From assembly GCA_020632995.1 (NCBI GenBank), contig JACKEN010000005.1, positions 124,001 through 188,000 on the forward strand: DNA of 64,000 nt. Reading direction: 5' to 3'. The stretch's first letter is position 1. Each line of letters starts with the position of its first letter. Below are positions 24,131-32,871 of the stretch, one piece after another. Made by a program: the position numbers and the translations under genes. The notes beneath the pieces were generated by a model, which was given only the letters and a program-made list of their open reading frames with translations, was not told the DNA's origin and ran no database searches. This DNA is from Deltaproteobacteria bacterium (GTDB lineage: Bacteria; Myxococcota; Kuafuiibacteriia; Kuafuiibacteriales; Kuafuiibacteriaceae).

Positions 24131-25678
24131 GTGGGTGGAGCGGGCGCCGAGGACGCGGGCGAGGTCCCCCACCTCCAGCTGCCGGGCGGGCCCACCTCGC
24201 CCCAGGCGCTCCAGCGTGTGCAAGACATCCTGCTCGCGGCGGTCGGGGTCGCGGCGGTCGGGGTGGTGCTCCTCCTCGCCCTGGTCCACCTGAAGGACCG
24301 CAGCGCGGCCGATCACGTCTCTGGGGCGTGGATGGCGATGACCCGCTACGCGCAGGAGGGGGTGCTCTACCCGCCGCTCCTCGAGGACGGCCACTACGGC
24401 GGCACGCGCTGGATGCCGGTGGCGATCTACGTCAACCTGGCCTTCGCCACCCTCGGCTCGGACCTGCTGGTCACCGGCAAGCTGGCCTCCCTCTGCCTTG
24501 GAACGGCGATCCTCGGGCTGCTCTACGCGATGCTCCGGAGGCTCGCGGTGGGGCGGCCCATGGCCCTCGCCCTGGTGGGGACAGCGGCCCTGTCGGAGCC
24601 CATGCTCCTGGCCCTGTGGGCGCCCTACCGCGGGGACAGCCCGGCCGCGCTCCTGCAGCTGTCGGCGGTGGCGGTGATGCTCTGGCGGAGCCGCGCAGGG
24701 GGCGTATTGGCGGGGGTGTTGGCGGGGTTGGCGGTGCTCAGCAAGGCGAGCGCGGGGTGGGCCCCGCTCGCCATCGGCGCCCTGCTCGTCTTCACCGACC
24801 GGCGCCGGCTGGTGGAGTTCGCCCTCGCGCTCGGGTTGGTGGTAGCGGGGGGCCTCGGGCTCTTCACCCAGCTCAGCCAGGGGCGGATCTGGGAGAACCT
24901 CCTCACCCTCTCCACCGAGCAACTCAGCCTGCGCGGGCTCCTCGGGGCGGCGGAGAAGGCGCTGATCGCCCTCGAGCACTCGGTGCAACCGCTCCTGCTC
25001 CTGCTGCCGCTCGCCACGGTCGAGCTGGTGGGCGCGGCCCTGTCGCGGCGCCTCGGCCCGCACCACCTCGCCCTGGCCGCGGCGGGCCTCATCACCTGGG
25101 TGGTGTTCGCGGACCCCGGCGTCTACACCAACCACCTGATCGACCTTGTGCTCCTCGTGGCCCTCGCGGTGGGCGCCCTGTGGGCCCGCCTCGCCCGCGC
25201 GCCCCAGGCGGGGTGGGCCCGCGGGCTGGTGGTGGCGGTGGTGCTGACGGCGGCGGTGGCCGGCTACGAGGTGAAGGTGGCGCCGGAGCTGAAGGGCTGG
25301 CTGCGGGGCACCGCCTCGCACGATCTGGGCGTCTACGCCCGCCTCGCGAGCCCGGGGGACCGGGTGCTCTCGGAGGATCCCACGGTGCCGGTCCGGCTCG
25401 GCCAGCGCCCGGTGGTGCTCGACGCCTTCATGTGGCGCCGCATCGAGGCCCGCCGGCCCGAGCTCACCGCGCCCCTGTATCGCCGGGTGGCCGCGGGCGA
25501 GTTCGACCGGGTGATCCTCCTCTCCGATCCGGAGGCGGGGCTGAGGAAGGGCTGGTACGGCCAGGCCCACTTCTCGGTCGCCCTCATCCGGGCCATCCAG
25601 GCCCGCTATCGGCTCGAGGGTGAGGAGGCGGGCTACCGCGTCTTCGTCCCGCGCACCCGGACCAGCACCGCGCCCTGA
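24131..25678 (+). CDS. Polytopic membrane protein, GT-C glycosyltransferase-like
   Basis: About 515 residues, GTG start, with roughly 9-11 hydrophobic helices. After the first helix come Asp and Glu residues (HLKDRSAADHVSG, YPPLLEDGHYGG), as expected for the first loop of GT-C enzymes (PMT/GT39 group) that use polyprenyl-linked sugars. The C-terminal ~130 residues form a soluble domain. A Wzy-like polymerase is an alternative given the locus, but no diagnostic motif is visible. It starts 54 bp after the initiating transferase gene and probably shares its transcript. Confidence 0.6.
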   Translation: MGGAGAEDAGEVPHLQLPGGPTSPQALQRVQDILLAAVGVAAVGVVLLLALVHLKDRSAADHVSGAWMAMTRYAQEGVLYPPLLEDGHYGGTRWMPVAIYVNLAFATLGSDLLVTGKLASLCLGTAILGLLYAMLRRLAVGRPMALALVGTAALSEPMLLALWAPYRGDSPAALLQLSAVAVMLWRSRAGGVLAGVLAGLAVLSKASAGWAPLAIGALLVFTDRRRLVEFALALGLVVAGGLGLFTQLSQGRIWENLLTLSTEQLSLRGLLGAAEKALIALEHSVQPLLLLLPLATVELVGAALSRRLGPHHLALAAAGLITWVVFADPGVYTNHLIDLVLLVALAVGALWARLARAPQAGWARGLVVAVVLTAAVAGYEVKVAPELKGWLRGTASHDLGVYARLASPGDRVLSEDPTVPVRLGQRPVVLDAFMWRRIEARRPELTAPLYRRVAAGEFDRVILLSDPEAGLRKGWYGQAHFSVALIRAIQARYRLEGEEAGYRVFVPRTRTSTAP

Positions 25679-25681
25679 CTG

Positions 25682-27292
25682 CTACTCGCTCTTCCGCAAC
25701 AGATCTTGCATGCAGCTGCTCTGGGGGATGATCCCCAGCAGGTCATCCTTCCGCTTCATCTCGTCCCTGGCCGCGGTCCGGGCCGCCTCGTCGTCGAGGG
25801 CGAGCAGCCGCTCCACGTACCAGCGGCGGATCTTGCAGCTCCGGTTGCGAGACTTGCTCAGCTCCTGCACCAGGTAGCCGGGCAGCTCCAGCCGGTCGGT
25901 GGACTCCAGCCGCTCGAGCCCCTCGAAGGCCTGCCGCTTCTGCGCGGGCTGAGGGCCGTCCTCGGCCACCGCCACCAACAAGGGCACCGCGTCGTAGTCG
26001 GCCTGCTCCGCCACCCACTTCAAGAGCGGCGCGCCCTGGCGGGGCTCCACCTTCAGGAGCTCCAGGACGGAGCGGATCAGGCGCGGCTCCTCGAGGCCCT
26101 CGGGGTCCGCCTGGACCGAGGCCAGGTACGCGTCCGCCGCTTCGCTCCAGCGGCCCCGGGCCGCCGCCACGTGCCCGCTGAGCAACCTCGCTTGCGGCGC
26201 GTCGGGGTGCTTGGCCAGGATCCCGTCCACCACCGCCGCCGCCGCGTCGAGGCGGCCGGCCTCGAGGTGGGCCCGCGCGTCGCTCAGGGGGTCGTGCAGC
26301 ATCGCGCGGACGGCCAGCGCCCCGACCAGGGCCACCGCGGCGAGGAGCGCGTAGCGACCCCAGCGGGCGGAGGGGCCGGCGGGCAGGTTCATCGGCCGCT
26401 CGACCAGGGCGGCGGCGGGGGGCGCGCTGATCGCGCCCGCGCGCCAGGTGGCGTCGGGCTCGGCCCCCGTCAACGTGCCTTGCAGGGCCTCGGCGAAGGT
26501 CCGGGCGTCGGGGAAGCGGGCGGCGGGGTCCTTCTCGAGCGCGCGGGCCACCGCGGGCCAGGCCGCCTCGGGGCAGGCGGAGGGGGCGGGGAGGTCGGCG
26601 GTGATGTGCTTGGTGAGGATCTCGGCCACCGAGTCGCCGTTGAAGGGCGGGTGGCCCTCCAGGGCCTCGAAGAGCATCACCCCCACCGCGTACAGATCGC
26701 TCGCGGAGGTCGCGGGGTCGCCCCCCGCCTGCTCGGGCGACATGTACCGCGGCGTCCCGAACACCGCCCCCTGCTGGGTGAGGGTGGCGTCCGCGTCGTA
26801 CAGGACCTTGGCGAGGCCGAAGTCGAGCACCGTCACCATCGGCTGCCCGGCCCGCTCCGCGATCAGCACGTTGTCGGGCTTCAGATCGCGGTGCAGGATG
26901 CCTTGCTCATGGGCGTACTGCAGCGCGTCCAGGAGCTGCAGGAAGGCCTGCCCCGTCCACTCCGGGTGTTGAGCGAGGGCGGCGGTGAGCGGGCGCCCCT
27001 CCACCCGGTCCGTCACCAGGTACCAGCCCGCCTCGGGGGCCTCGCCGAAGTCCACCACCCGCACCACGTGGGGGTGGTCCATGCGGGCGATCGCCTGGGC
27101 CTCGCGCTCGAAGCGGAGCTTGAGGTCGGCCGCCCCCGCGAGGGCGGGGTGGAGCACCTTCATCGCGAGGGGGCGCCCGAGGCGCACGTGATCCACCGCG
27201 TAGACGGTCCCGGTAGCTCCCGCGCCGAGGACGCCGGTGACGCGGTAGCGCTCGGCGACCACCACGCCGGGGGTGAGGGGCCCGTCGCTCAC
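25682..27292 (-). CDS. Membrane Ser/Thr protein kinase with C-terminal TPR-like region
   Basis: About 536 residues. Kinase domain ~10-270 with GAGATGTVY, catalytic Lys in LAMKVLHP, HRDLKPDN (His ~134), LDFGLAKV and the P+1 segment GTPRYMSPEQAGG. All catalytic residues are kept, so it should be active. A transmembrane helix at ~313-332 leads to an outer region of helical repeats (LEAGRLDAAAAVVDGILAKHPDAPQARLL) and an extended tail. GTG at 27292 is taken as the start. It converges with the glycosyltransferase-like gene (3-bp gap) and lies downstream of a GT4 gene. It is the nearest candidate to phosphorylate a partner of the FHA-Wzz protein. Confidence 0.88.
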   Translation of the reverse strand: MSDGPLTPGVVVAERYRVTGVLGAGATGTVYAVDHVRLGRPLAMKVLHPALAGAADLKLRFEREAQAIARMDHPHVVRVVDFGEAPEAGWYLVTDRVEGRPLTAALAQHPEWTGQAFLQLLDALQYAHEQGILHRDLKPDNVLIAERAGQPMVTVLDFGLAKVLYDADATLTQQGAVFGTPRYMSPEQAGGDPATSASDLYAVGVMLFEALEGHPPFNGDSVAEILTKHITADLPAPSACPEAAWPAVARALEKDPAARFPDARTFAEALQGTLTGAEPDATWRAGAISAPPAAALVERPMNLPAGPSARWGRYALLAAVALVGALAVRAMLHDPLSDARAHLEAGRLDAAAAVVDGILAKHPDAPQARLLSGHVAAARGRWSEAADAYLASVQADPEGLEEPRLIRSVLELLKVEPRQGAPLLKWVAEQADYDAVPLLVAVAEDGPQPAQKRQAFEGLERLESTDRLELPGYLVQELSKSRNRSCKIRRWYVERLLALDDEAARTAARDEMKRKDDLLGIIPQSSCMQDLLRKSE

Positions 27293-27305
27293 GGGGGGAA
27301 GGTAC

Positions 27306-27324
27306 CCTCGCGCGGCGCGCGAGG
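27306..27324 (-). repeat. Perfect 19-bp palindrome after the GT4 gene
   Basis: CCTCGCGCG-G-CGCGCGAGG abuts the stop codon of the GT4 gene and sits 14 bp before the kinase start on the same strand. It could form a nine-pair hairpin in the mRNA, acting in processing or limiting read-through. No T-run follows. Confidence 0.5.
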
Positions 27325-28545
27325 CTACGGCTTCGGATACTGGTCCCGCACCCGGGCGTAGTGCTGGATGCGGCGCTCGAAGCTCTTGTCGAAGGTGTGG
27401 TTCCGGGCGAACGACACCGCGGTCCGGGCCCACTCCGCGAGCTGGCGGCGCTTGCGCGACACATCACGGATGAGCTTCGCGAGCGACTCCGCGTGATAGA
27501 TGGGCACCACCCGCCCCGCGTTCACCCTCGACAGGATGCCGGCCAGGGCCTCGTTCGCGTAGCCGACGATCGGCAGGCCGTTCCCCAGGGTCTCGAGGTA
27601 GGCGCCGGACGGATCGCCCTGGGGGTGGCAGCAGACCCAGAGGTCGTGGTTCTTCTGGGTGTACTCGGCCAGCGCCTTGAAGTCCCAGAAGCCCATGAGC
27701 TTCACGTGGTCCTGGAGCTGCTCCCGCTGGATGGTCTCCCTGAGCTCGTCCTCGAGCACCCCGCCGCCGAAGATCTCGAGCGTGAAGTCGACTCCGAGCT
27801 GCCGCAGGTGCTTGCCCACCAGCACCAGCTGGTCCGAGCCCTTCATGCGGTTCAGGCGCCCGTGCCAGGCCAGGCGCAGGGGGCGGCCCCCGAGGAGGCC
27901 GTGGATCCGGGCCTCGAGGACGCGCTTGTCGATGAGCATGTCATCGCTGAGGCGCCCGTCGAAGTAGAGCATCGAGTTGGGGGTGAGGTCGCGATACACC
28001 TCGAAGGTCGGTACGCCGTTGGCGTGCAGCCCCTGAGCGAGGCGCAGGGACTCGCGGTGCAGGCGCTCCTGGTTGAGCTCCCACGCCACCCGCTTGGCGA
28101 GGCGGACCGGGCTCTTGATGTCGGCGCGCGCGATCTGGAGCCGGGTGCGGAGGGTGTACTCGGAGGCGTAGACCACCGCGGTCCCCACCTTCCGGCCGAC
28201 CGCGGAGACGTGGTTGTGCCGGTAGTAGACCGCGGCCGAGGCCACGTCGGCGCGCGCAAGCTCGGTTGCAAAACGCCGATCCTGGAAGTCGAGCACCACC
28301 AGCTCGAAGGGCAGCTCCGCCGGGTCCACCTCGTAGTTGTCGCCGGAGAGGGTGCGATCCAGGTTCGTCTCGAGGGTGGAGGGCGGGGCCGGCTCGATGA
28401 TGCACATCACGCGGCCGTCCCAGAACCGCTGGAACGCCTGCATCCCCGCCACGAAGCGGCGCGAGAGCACCACGCGGTCGTCGTCGAGCCGGATGGCCCG
28501 CAGGGAGGGCAGGATCGCGAGGGTCGGAGGACGGCGCATACGCAT
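27325..28545 (-). CDS. Glycosyltransferase family 4-like protein
   Basis: About 406 residues, GT-B fold. The C-terminal half has the nucleotide-sugar-binding pattern: LAWHGRLNRMKGSDQLV, DFTLEIFGGGVLEDEL, VKLMGFWDF, and HPQGDPSGAYLETLGNGLPIVGY with an acidic residue in the GT4 donor site. The N-terminal half is less conserved but retains ELVVLDFQDRRFA. No signal peptide or membrane helix. It likely adds a sugar to the repeat unit on the cytoplasmic face. Donor and acceptor unknown. Confidence 0.82.
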   Translation of the reverse strand: MRMRRPPTLAILPSLRAIRLDDDRVVLSRRFVAGMQAFQRFWDGRVMCIIEPAPPSTLETNLDRTLSGDNYEVDPAELPFELVVLDFQDRRFATELARADVASAAVYYRHNHVSAVGRKVGTAVVYASEYTLRTRLQIARADIKSPVRLAKRVAWELNQERLHRESLRLAQGLHANGVPTFEVYRDLTPNSMLYFDGRLSDDMLIDKRVLEARIHGLLGGRPLRLAWHGRLNRMKGSDQLVLVGKHLRQLGVDFTLEIFGGGVLEDELRETIQREQLQDHVKLMGFWDFKALAEYTQKNHDLWVCCHPQGDPSGAYLETLGNGLPIVGYANEALAGILSRVNAGRVVPIYHAESLAKLIRDVSRKRRQLAEWARTAVSFARNHTFDKSFERRIQHYARVRDQYPKP

Positions 28546-28661
28546 CCCACTGCCCCCGCTCGGGGAGCGTGGGGAGCCTCACCCGTATCCAGGCACCGGG
28601 CAAGAGTACCGCCCGGTTTCTGGCGGGCGCGGCGCGGCCGGAGGTGCTAGGGTCCGCCGCC

Positions 28662-29678
28662 GTGAGCGATCACAGGTATGGCGTCGCGGTGGTGGGCTGC
28701 GGTGAGGTGGGGGCGCGGCGCGCGGCCTCCGCCGCTGCGCATCCCTGGTCCGAGCTCCGGGTGGCGGTGGATCCCGACATCGTGCGGGCCCAGGCGGTGA
28801 CCGCGCGCTACGGCGGTGAGGCGGTCACCGCGTGGAGCGACGCCCTCGCGCGCGACGACGTGGACGTGGTGGTGGTGGCCACCCCGCACCTCTTCCTCGC
28901 CGAGGTCGCGGTGGCGGCGCTCAAGGCCGACAAGCACGTCCTGGTCGAGACCCCGATGGCGCGCAACGTCAACGAGGCGGTGCAGATCGCCGGCGTGGCC
29001 ACCCGCGCCCAGCGGGTGCTGAAGGTCGGCTTCAACCATCGCTACCACCCCGGGGTGGCGCGGGCGCACGGCATGGCGCGCGGCGGGGTCATCGGTGACC
29101 TCATCCAGCTGCGGGCCCGGTATGGGCACGCGGGCCGCCCGGGAGCCGAGGCCACCTGGCGGGGCAACCGCGAGCTGGCCGGGGGCGGGATGCTCACCGA
29201 CCTCGGCATCCAGCTGGTCGACCTGGTGCAGTGGTTCGCGGGTGAGCCAGAGGAGGTCTTCGCCTGGACCCAGAGCGCGGCGCGGCCCGGCGCGGGCCTC
29301 GAGGACGGCGCCTTCGCCCTGTTGCGCTGGCCCGAGGGCCTGGTGGCCCAGCTCCAGACCTCGTGGACCGAGCTGCGCCCGCACTTCTCGCTCGAGGTGG
29401 TCGGCAAGGAAGGTTGCATCACCGCGGAGGGCCTGGGTGGGGGCTTCGGCGCGCCCAGCCTCACCGTGGTCCGCCGCCGCCTCGATGGCCGCTTGTTCAC
29501 CGAGCGCACCACCTTCGACGAGGACGACGCCTCGTGGACCGACGAGTGGGCGGAGCTGATGCGCGCGGTGGACGAGGGCGCCCCGATGGGCGGCACCGCG
29601 AGCGACGGCGTCACCGCGATCAGCCTGCTCGACGCGATGTACCGCTCCGCCAACGCGGGGCAGGTCACAAACCCCTGA
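28662..29678 (+). CDS. Gfo/Idh/MocA-family protein with altered EKP motif
   Basis: About 338 residues, GTG start. N-terminal Rossmann fold with VAVVGCGEVGARRA and the DVDVVVVATP strand; C-terminal alpha/beta domain with GGGMLTDLGIQLVDLVQWF, matching the family's GG..DxGxHxxD region. The usual catalytic EKP motif reads ETP here (VLVETPMARN), so the Lys that normally contacts NAD(P) and substrate is missing. It may be a variant oxidoreductase or a non-redox member. Relatives often make nucleotide-linked amino or deoxy sugars, which fits the locus. Its 3' end overlaps the convergent PEGA gene by 14 bp. Confidence 0.8.
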   Translation: MSDHRYGVAVVGCGEVGARRAASAAAHPWSELRVAVDPDIVRAQAVTARYGGEAVTAWSDALARDDVDVVVVATPHLFLAEVAVAALKADKHVLVETPMARNVNEAVQIAGVATRAQRVLKVGFNHRYHPGVARAHGMARGGVIGDLIQLRARYGHAGRPGAEATWRGNRELAGGGMLTDLGIQLVDLVQWFAGEPEEVFAWTQSAARPGAGLEDGAFALLRWPEGLVAQLQTSWTELRPHFSLEVVGKEGCITAEGLGGGFGAPSLTVVRRRLDGRLFTERTTFDEDDASWTDEWAELMRAVDEGAPMGGTASDGVTAISLLDAMYRSANAGQVTNP

Positions 29679-30489
29679 CCGCGTCCTGGGGGCGGACCTC
29701 GTCCTCCTGCTTGAGCATGAAGCGATAGACCGCGTGCTTGCCCGGCTCCACCTTCAAGGTGACGGTGCGGGACCTGTGCCCATCGTGGGTGGTGAGGACG
29801 AGGGTGTGCTCGCCCGGCTCCATCGGGAACCGCACGAGCGGGGTCTCGCCCAGGGTGCGGCCGTCCTCGGTGCGCACCGTGCCGGCCGGCTGCAGCCCCA
29901 GGGTGAGGAGCCCGCGCGGGCCGACCCCGCCGTCCAGCGCCGAGCCCGCCACGCTGCTCGTCTCGTTGAAGCGCACCTCGATCTTCTTGGCCTCCGAGAT
30001 GCCGAGCTGGGTGCGCACGCTGCGGGCTCGGCCGTCGGGGGTGGTGATGGTGATGTCCACCGGCCCCGGCCGGGTCACCGCGTTGAGGACCGGGGTGGCG
30101 CCGCGCCGGTACCCGTTCACCCGCACGTCCGCCCCCGCCACGTCCGAGAGCACGGTGAGGGTGGCGTCGGGCGGGTGCGGGATGTGCAAGTTGATGGACC
30201 GCGCCTCCCCCGCCTCGACGTGGATGGTGGTCTCGGTCGCCTCGGCCCCCTCCTTCTGGATGCGCAGCGCGTACTCGCCCGCCGGGAGCACGAGGGTGGC
30301 TGGAGTGGAGACCACCTTGAGCTCGCCGTTCACCCAGACCTTGGCCCCGGTGGGGTAGGTGTAGATGCGGTAGCGCCCGAGGGTGATGGGCTTGCCGTCC
30401 TTGTCGTAGTGGGCCTGTTTGCAGCCCGCCAGGCCGGCCGCCGCGACCAGGAGACCCAGGAGCAAGGCGGCTTGCGCCCGCTGGCTCAC
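29665..30489 (-). CDS. PEGA-domain lipoprotein
   Basis: About 274 residues. Signal peptide with lipobox LAGC, then three PEGA-like beta repeats: YPTGAKVWVNGELKV...PATLVLPAGEY, DVAGADVRVNGYRRGATPV, and a third with GRTLGETPLVRFPMEPGEHTLVL. PEGA modules occur in surface or kinase-linked proteins of Myxococcota; their ligands are mostly unknown. The ATG overlaps the stop of the preceding gene by 4 bp, so the two are co-translated. The signal-peptide codons hold an exact GCAAG-N4-CTTGC palindrome (30462-30475) and use CAA and TTG. Confidence 0.78.
   Translation of the reverse strand: MSQRAQAALLLGLLVAAAGLAGCKQAHYDKDGKPITLGRYRIYTYPTGAKVWVNGELKVVSTPATLVLPAGEYALRIQKEGAEATETTIHVEAGEARSINLHIPHPPDATLTVLSDVAGADVRVNGYRRGATPVLNAVTRPGPVDITITTPDGRARSVRTQLGISEAKKIEVRFNETSSVAGSALDGGVGPRGLLTLGLQPAGTVRTEDGRTLGETPLVRFPMEPGEHTLVLTTHDGHRSRTVTLKVEPGKHAVYRFMLKQEDEVRPQDAVRGL
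30462..30475. repeat. GCAAG-N4-CTTGC palindrome, copy in PEGA gene
   Basis: GCAAGGCGGCTTGC in the signal-peptide codons of a - strand gene; frame CAA-GCC-GCC-TTG. Confidence 0.8.
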
Positions 30490-31427
30490 CGCGCCTGCTC
30501 CCGGCGGCGCTCGGGGCCGAAGCGGATCCCGAGCCGGAGGCCGCCCATGAACCCGAGGTGGGTGTCCTCGCCCTCGGCCGGCGACAGCGCCATCGCCATG
30601 ACGAGGCCGCCCAGGCTCACGTCGACCGCGACCTCGGGGCTTATCCAGAGCATCGCCCCCGCGCGGAGCCCCGCGCCCGCGTCCACCCCGGGGAGCCGCA
30701 GCTCCACCGCGCCGCAGGGCTCGGCGAAGAGGTTCCAGGCCGAGCCGAGCGGGTGCACGTAGATCCGCGCCCCCGCCTCGAAGGCGAGGGCCAGGGGCCC
30801 GCCGCCCGCGAGGTCGTCCGGCTCCGCGAAGGCGGGGCCCACCACCACCCGCCCCAGGAGCTCCACGTGGTCGGTGACGCCGCCGCCCGCGCCGATGAAG
30901 GCCCGCGCGCGCGCGCTGCTCCCGAGCCGGCCCTCCACCCCCACGTAGCCGGCGAGGGAGAAGCTGTCCGCGCCCACCACCTCGGGGGGCGCGGCGCTCG
31001 CCCGGGTGAGCGCCTTCTCGCGCGCCTCGGCCAGGGCAGGGGGGAGGGCGTCCATCTCGAAGGGCTCAAGCTCCCCGAGGACCATGAGGAGGCCGCCCCG
31101 GCGCCCATACATGAGGGCGCGCAGCTCCAGGTGCCCGGGGGCCTCGCCCGCGCCCCACACGTCGGCGGGGAAGCGGGCCTGCCACTGGCCCTCGCCCAAA
31201 TCGACCGCGGCGGTGGCGGTCCAGGTAGCCTGGTCCGCCCGCCTCAGCTCGACTCGAACCCGATCGACTACCCCCGCTGGGTCCTCTACCTCCAGGTTGA
31301 CCTCCACTGGCCGCCCGATGGTGGCCACGTCGTTGCCGAAGCGTGCGGACACCCCCTGGGCGGCGGCGGTTCCACCGATGAGGACGGCCAGGGCGGCGAG
31401 CGGGAGGACGCGGAGGTGGTGGGCCAT
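30486..31427 (-). CDS. Secreted protein with Ig-like and barrel-like parts, unknown function
   Basis: About 313 residues. Signal peptide (LPLAALAVLIGGTAAAQG). Residues ~25-125 look like an Ig/CARDB-type beta-sandwich (VEVNLEVEDPAGVVDRVRVELRR). The C-terminal ~160 residues alternate Gly and hydrophobic residues like an outer-membrane barrel (SFSLAGYVGVEGRLG through HLGFMGGLRLGIRFG). ATG at 31427 is preferred because the signal peptide starts there. Coupled to the PEGA lipoprotein gene by a 4-bp overlap, so the two products may act together at the outer membrane. Confidence 0.6.
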   Translation of the reverse strand: MAHHLRVLPLAALAVLIGGTAAAQGVSARFGNDVATIGRPVEVNLEVEDPAGVVDRVRVELRRADQATWTATAAVDLGEGQWQARFPADVWGAGEAPGHLELRALMYGRRGGLLMVLGELEPFEMDALPPALAEAREKALTRASAAPPEVVGADSFSLAGYVGVEGRLGSSARARAFIGAGGGVTDHVELLGRVVVGPAFAEPDDLAGGGPLALAFEAGARIYVHPLGSAWNLFAEPCGAVELRLPGVDAGAGLRAGAMLWISPEVAVDVSLGGLVMAMALSPAEGEDTHLGFMGGLRLGIRFGPERRREQAR

Positions 31428-31482
31428 GGGGGGTCCGGTGAGAGGATAGCGGAGAGGAGCGTCTTCGACCACGCCGATGCCT

Positions 31483-32130
31483 TCAGGGGGGGCCAGAGGG
31501 CTTCGCAGGGCGGGTTGCGGGGCGCCGCGCGCCCTCCAGGCCCCGGATGATGCAGGTGAGCCCGAACTCGAAGCGCGCTTCGTCGGGGTCGGGGAGGGCA
31601 CGGCGGGCGGCCACCAGGTTGGGGTGCTCTGCCTCAGGCCAGAGGTCGGCCAGGTCCGCGAACCCCGCCCGCGCTCGGGCGCGTTGACGGGCGACGAAGC
31701 CCTCCACGAACTCCGCCACAGTGCGGATGGCCAGCCAGGCTGCGCCTGCGTCGAAGCCCGCGGCCCTGAGCTGCGCGCAGGCCGCCTCGTGCAACGTCAG
31801 CAGCACGTGGCTCCACTCCGCGTCGGCCAACGCAGCGTCGGCCAGCCCGGGGGCAGCCTCGAAGAGCCCTCGCAGCTGCCGGCCGGTGCCGAGGAGCGCC
31901 TCGTCCCAAGGGACATCCGGGGCCGGGAGCTGGAGCCCGGCCAGCAGCCGGTCCCGCACCATGCCCCGCAGCTCCTCCAGCGAACCCACGTGGTAGTACA
32001 GGGTCGAGGCGCCCACCCCTAGCGTAGTGGCCAGCCCCCGCATGGTGAGGTTCTGGAGTCCGATCTGCAGGGCGGCTTGCACGATGTCCGCCTCCTCGAC
32101 CCGAGGTGGACGTCCCCGAGGACGAGGCAT
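31483..32130 (-). CDS. TetR/AcrR-family transcriptional regulator
   Basis: About 215 residues. N-terminal helix-turn-helix: RPPRVEEADIVQAALQIGLQNL followed by MRGLATTLGVGASTLYYHVGSLEEL. The C-terminal domain should bind an unknown small ligand; LLYYHV-type recognition helices and a TetR_C_1-like tail place it near tetracycline-repressor relatives. ATG at 32130 is taken; an in-frame start at 32169 would lie inside the probable operator. Divergent from the lipoprotein gene at 32200, which it probably controls along with itself. Confidence 0.85.
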   Translation of the reverse strand: MPRPRGRPPRVEEADIVQAALQIGLQNLTMRGLATTLGVGASTLYYHVGSLEELRGMVRDRLLAGLQLPAPDVPWDEALLGTGRQLRGLFEAAPGLADAALADAEWSHVLLTLHEAACAQLRAAGFDAGAAWLAIRTVAEFVEGFVARQRARARAGFADLADLWPEAEHPNLVAARRALPDPDEARFEFGLTCIIRGLEGARRPATRPAKPSGPP

Positions 32131-32152
32131 GCGCCAGGCTAGCATGATTTTT

Positions 32153-32175
32153 GGAACGATGTTCCGCAATCGTTC
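32153..32175. promoter_or_regulatory. Probable operator for the divergent TetR regulator
   Basis: GAACGAT (32154-32160) and ATCGTTC (32169-32175) form a perfect inverted repeat with an 8-bp spacer. Nested in it, GGAAC-GAT-GTTCC (32153-32165) is a second perfect palindrome. The 69-bp gap between the divergent tetR-like and SRPBCC lipoprotein genes is the expected place for a TetR operator. Confidence 0.6.
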
Positions 32176-32199
32176 TAGAAATAGCTAGGCTCTCCTTTC

Positions 32200-32832
32200 A
32201 TGCACCTCACCTCGAAGCTCCCGCTCCTCTTCCTGGCCGGTTGCGCCGCCCCCACCGCGGTGGGCGCGCAGCCCGGCCTGAGCCCCGAAGCCCGAGATCG
32301 GCTCCAGACCGAGCTTCCCGCACCTGAGGTGGAGGCCTTCGAGGCCCTCACCACCACCCAGGTGATCGGCCATTTCGACGTACCCTCCACCTTCGTCCGG
32401 GACTGGTTCCTGGCGCTGCCGCTCTCGGTGGCGCTGCCGGGGACCGAGGACATCCCGGGGGTGGCGCGGACCGAACTCCTGAGTCCCACCTGGGGCGGGC
32501 CAGGGGCCCGGCGCCGGGTGGTCTTGAACGACGGTGGGAGCGCGCTGGAGCAGATCCTGCTGTCCGAGCTTCCGGACCGCTTCAAGTACGTGGTGTGGAA
32601 CTATGACACCAGCGCGGCGGCCTACGTGCGGTACGGGGTGGGCGAGTTCCGCTTCCTCGACCGCGGTGGCGAGACCGAGGTGGCGTGGACCTACGGCTTC
32701 GCGCCTCGGGGATGGCCGGCCAGCTGGCTCCTTGGGTCCTTCGTGCGAGGCGAGTACCGGCACTTCATGGAGGTGGGGATGGAGGCTATGGCCGCGGCGG
32801 CGGCTCGCGCCTACCGGGACCAACCCCAATGA
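32200..32832 (+). CDS. SRPBCC/START-like lipoprotein
   Basis: About 210 residues. Signal peptide with lipobox LAGC. The rest fits an SRPBCC (polyketide cyclase/START-like) fold: VIGHFDVPSTFVRDWFL at the first strand, VVLNDGGSALEQIL in the middle, and a long C-terminal helix (RHFMEVGMEAMAAAAARAY). Such domains bind hydrophobic ligands. Being a lipoprotein adjacent to and divergent from a TetR regulator, it may be induced by the ligand that regulator senses; this is inference. Confidence 0.65.
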   Translation: MHLTSKLPLLFLAGCAAPTAVGAQPGLSPEARDRLQTELPAPEVEAFEALTTTQVIGHFDVPSTFVRDWFLALPLSVALPGTEDIPGVARTELLSPTWGGPGARRRVVLNDGGSALEQILLSELPDRFKYVVWNYDTSAAAYVRYGVGEFRFLDRGGETEVAWTYGFAPRGWPASWLLGSFVRGEYRHFMEVGMEAMAAAAARAYRDQPQ

Positions 32833-32871
32833 ACTGGACGTGGGGGCCGTGTGTTGCCAGCATCAGATCGG

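Noticed and set aside
22481..25570. About 1,000-codon open frame on the - strand
   Set aside because: Shadow of the glycosylphosphotransferase and GT-C-like genes; composition is His/Arg/Glu-rich without any fold signal.
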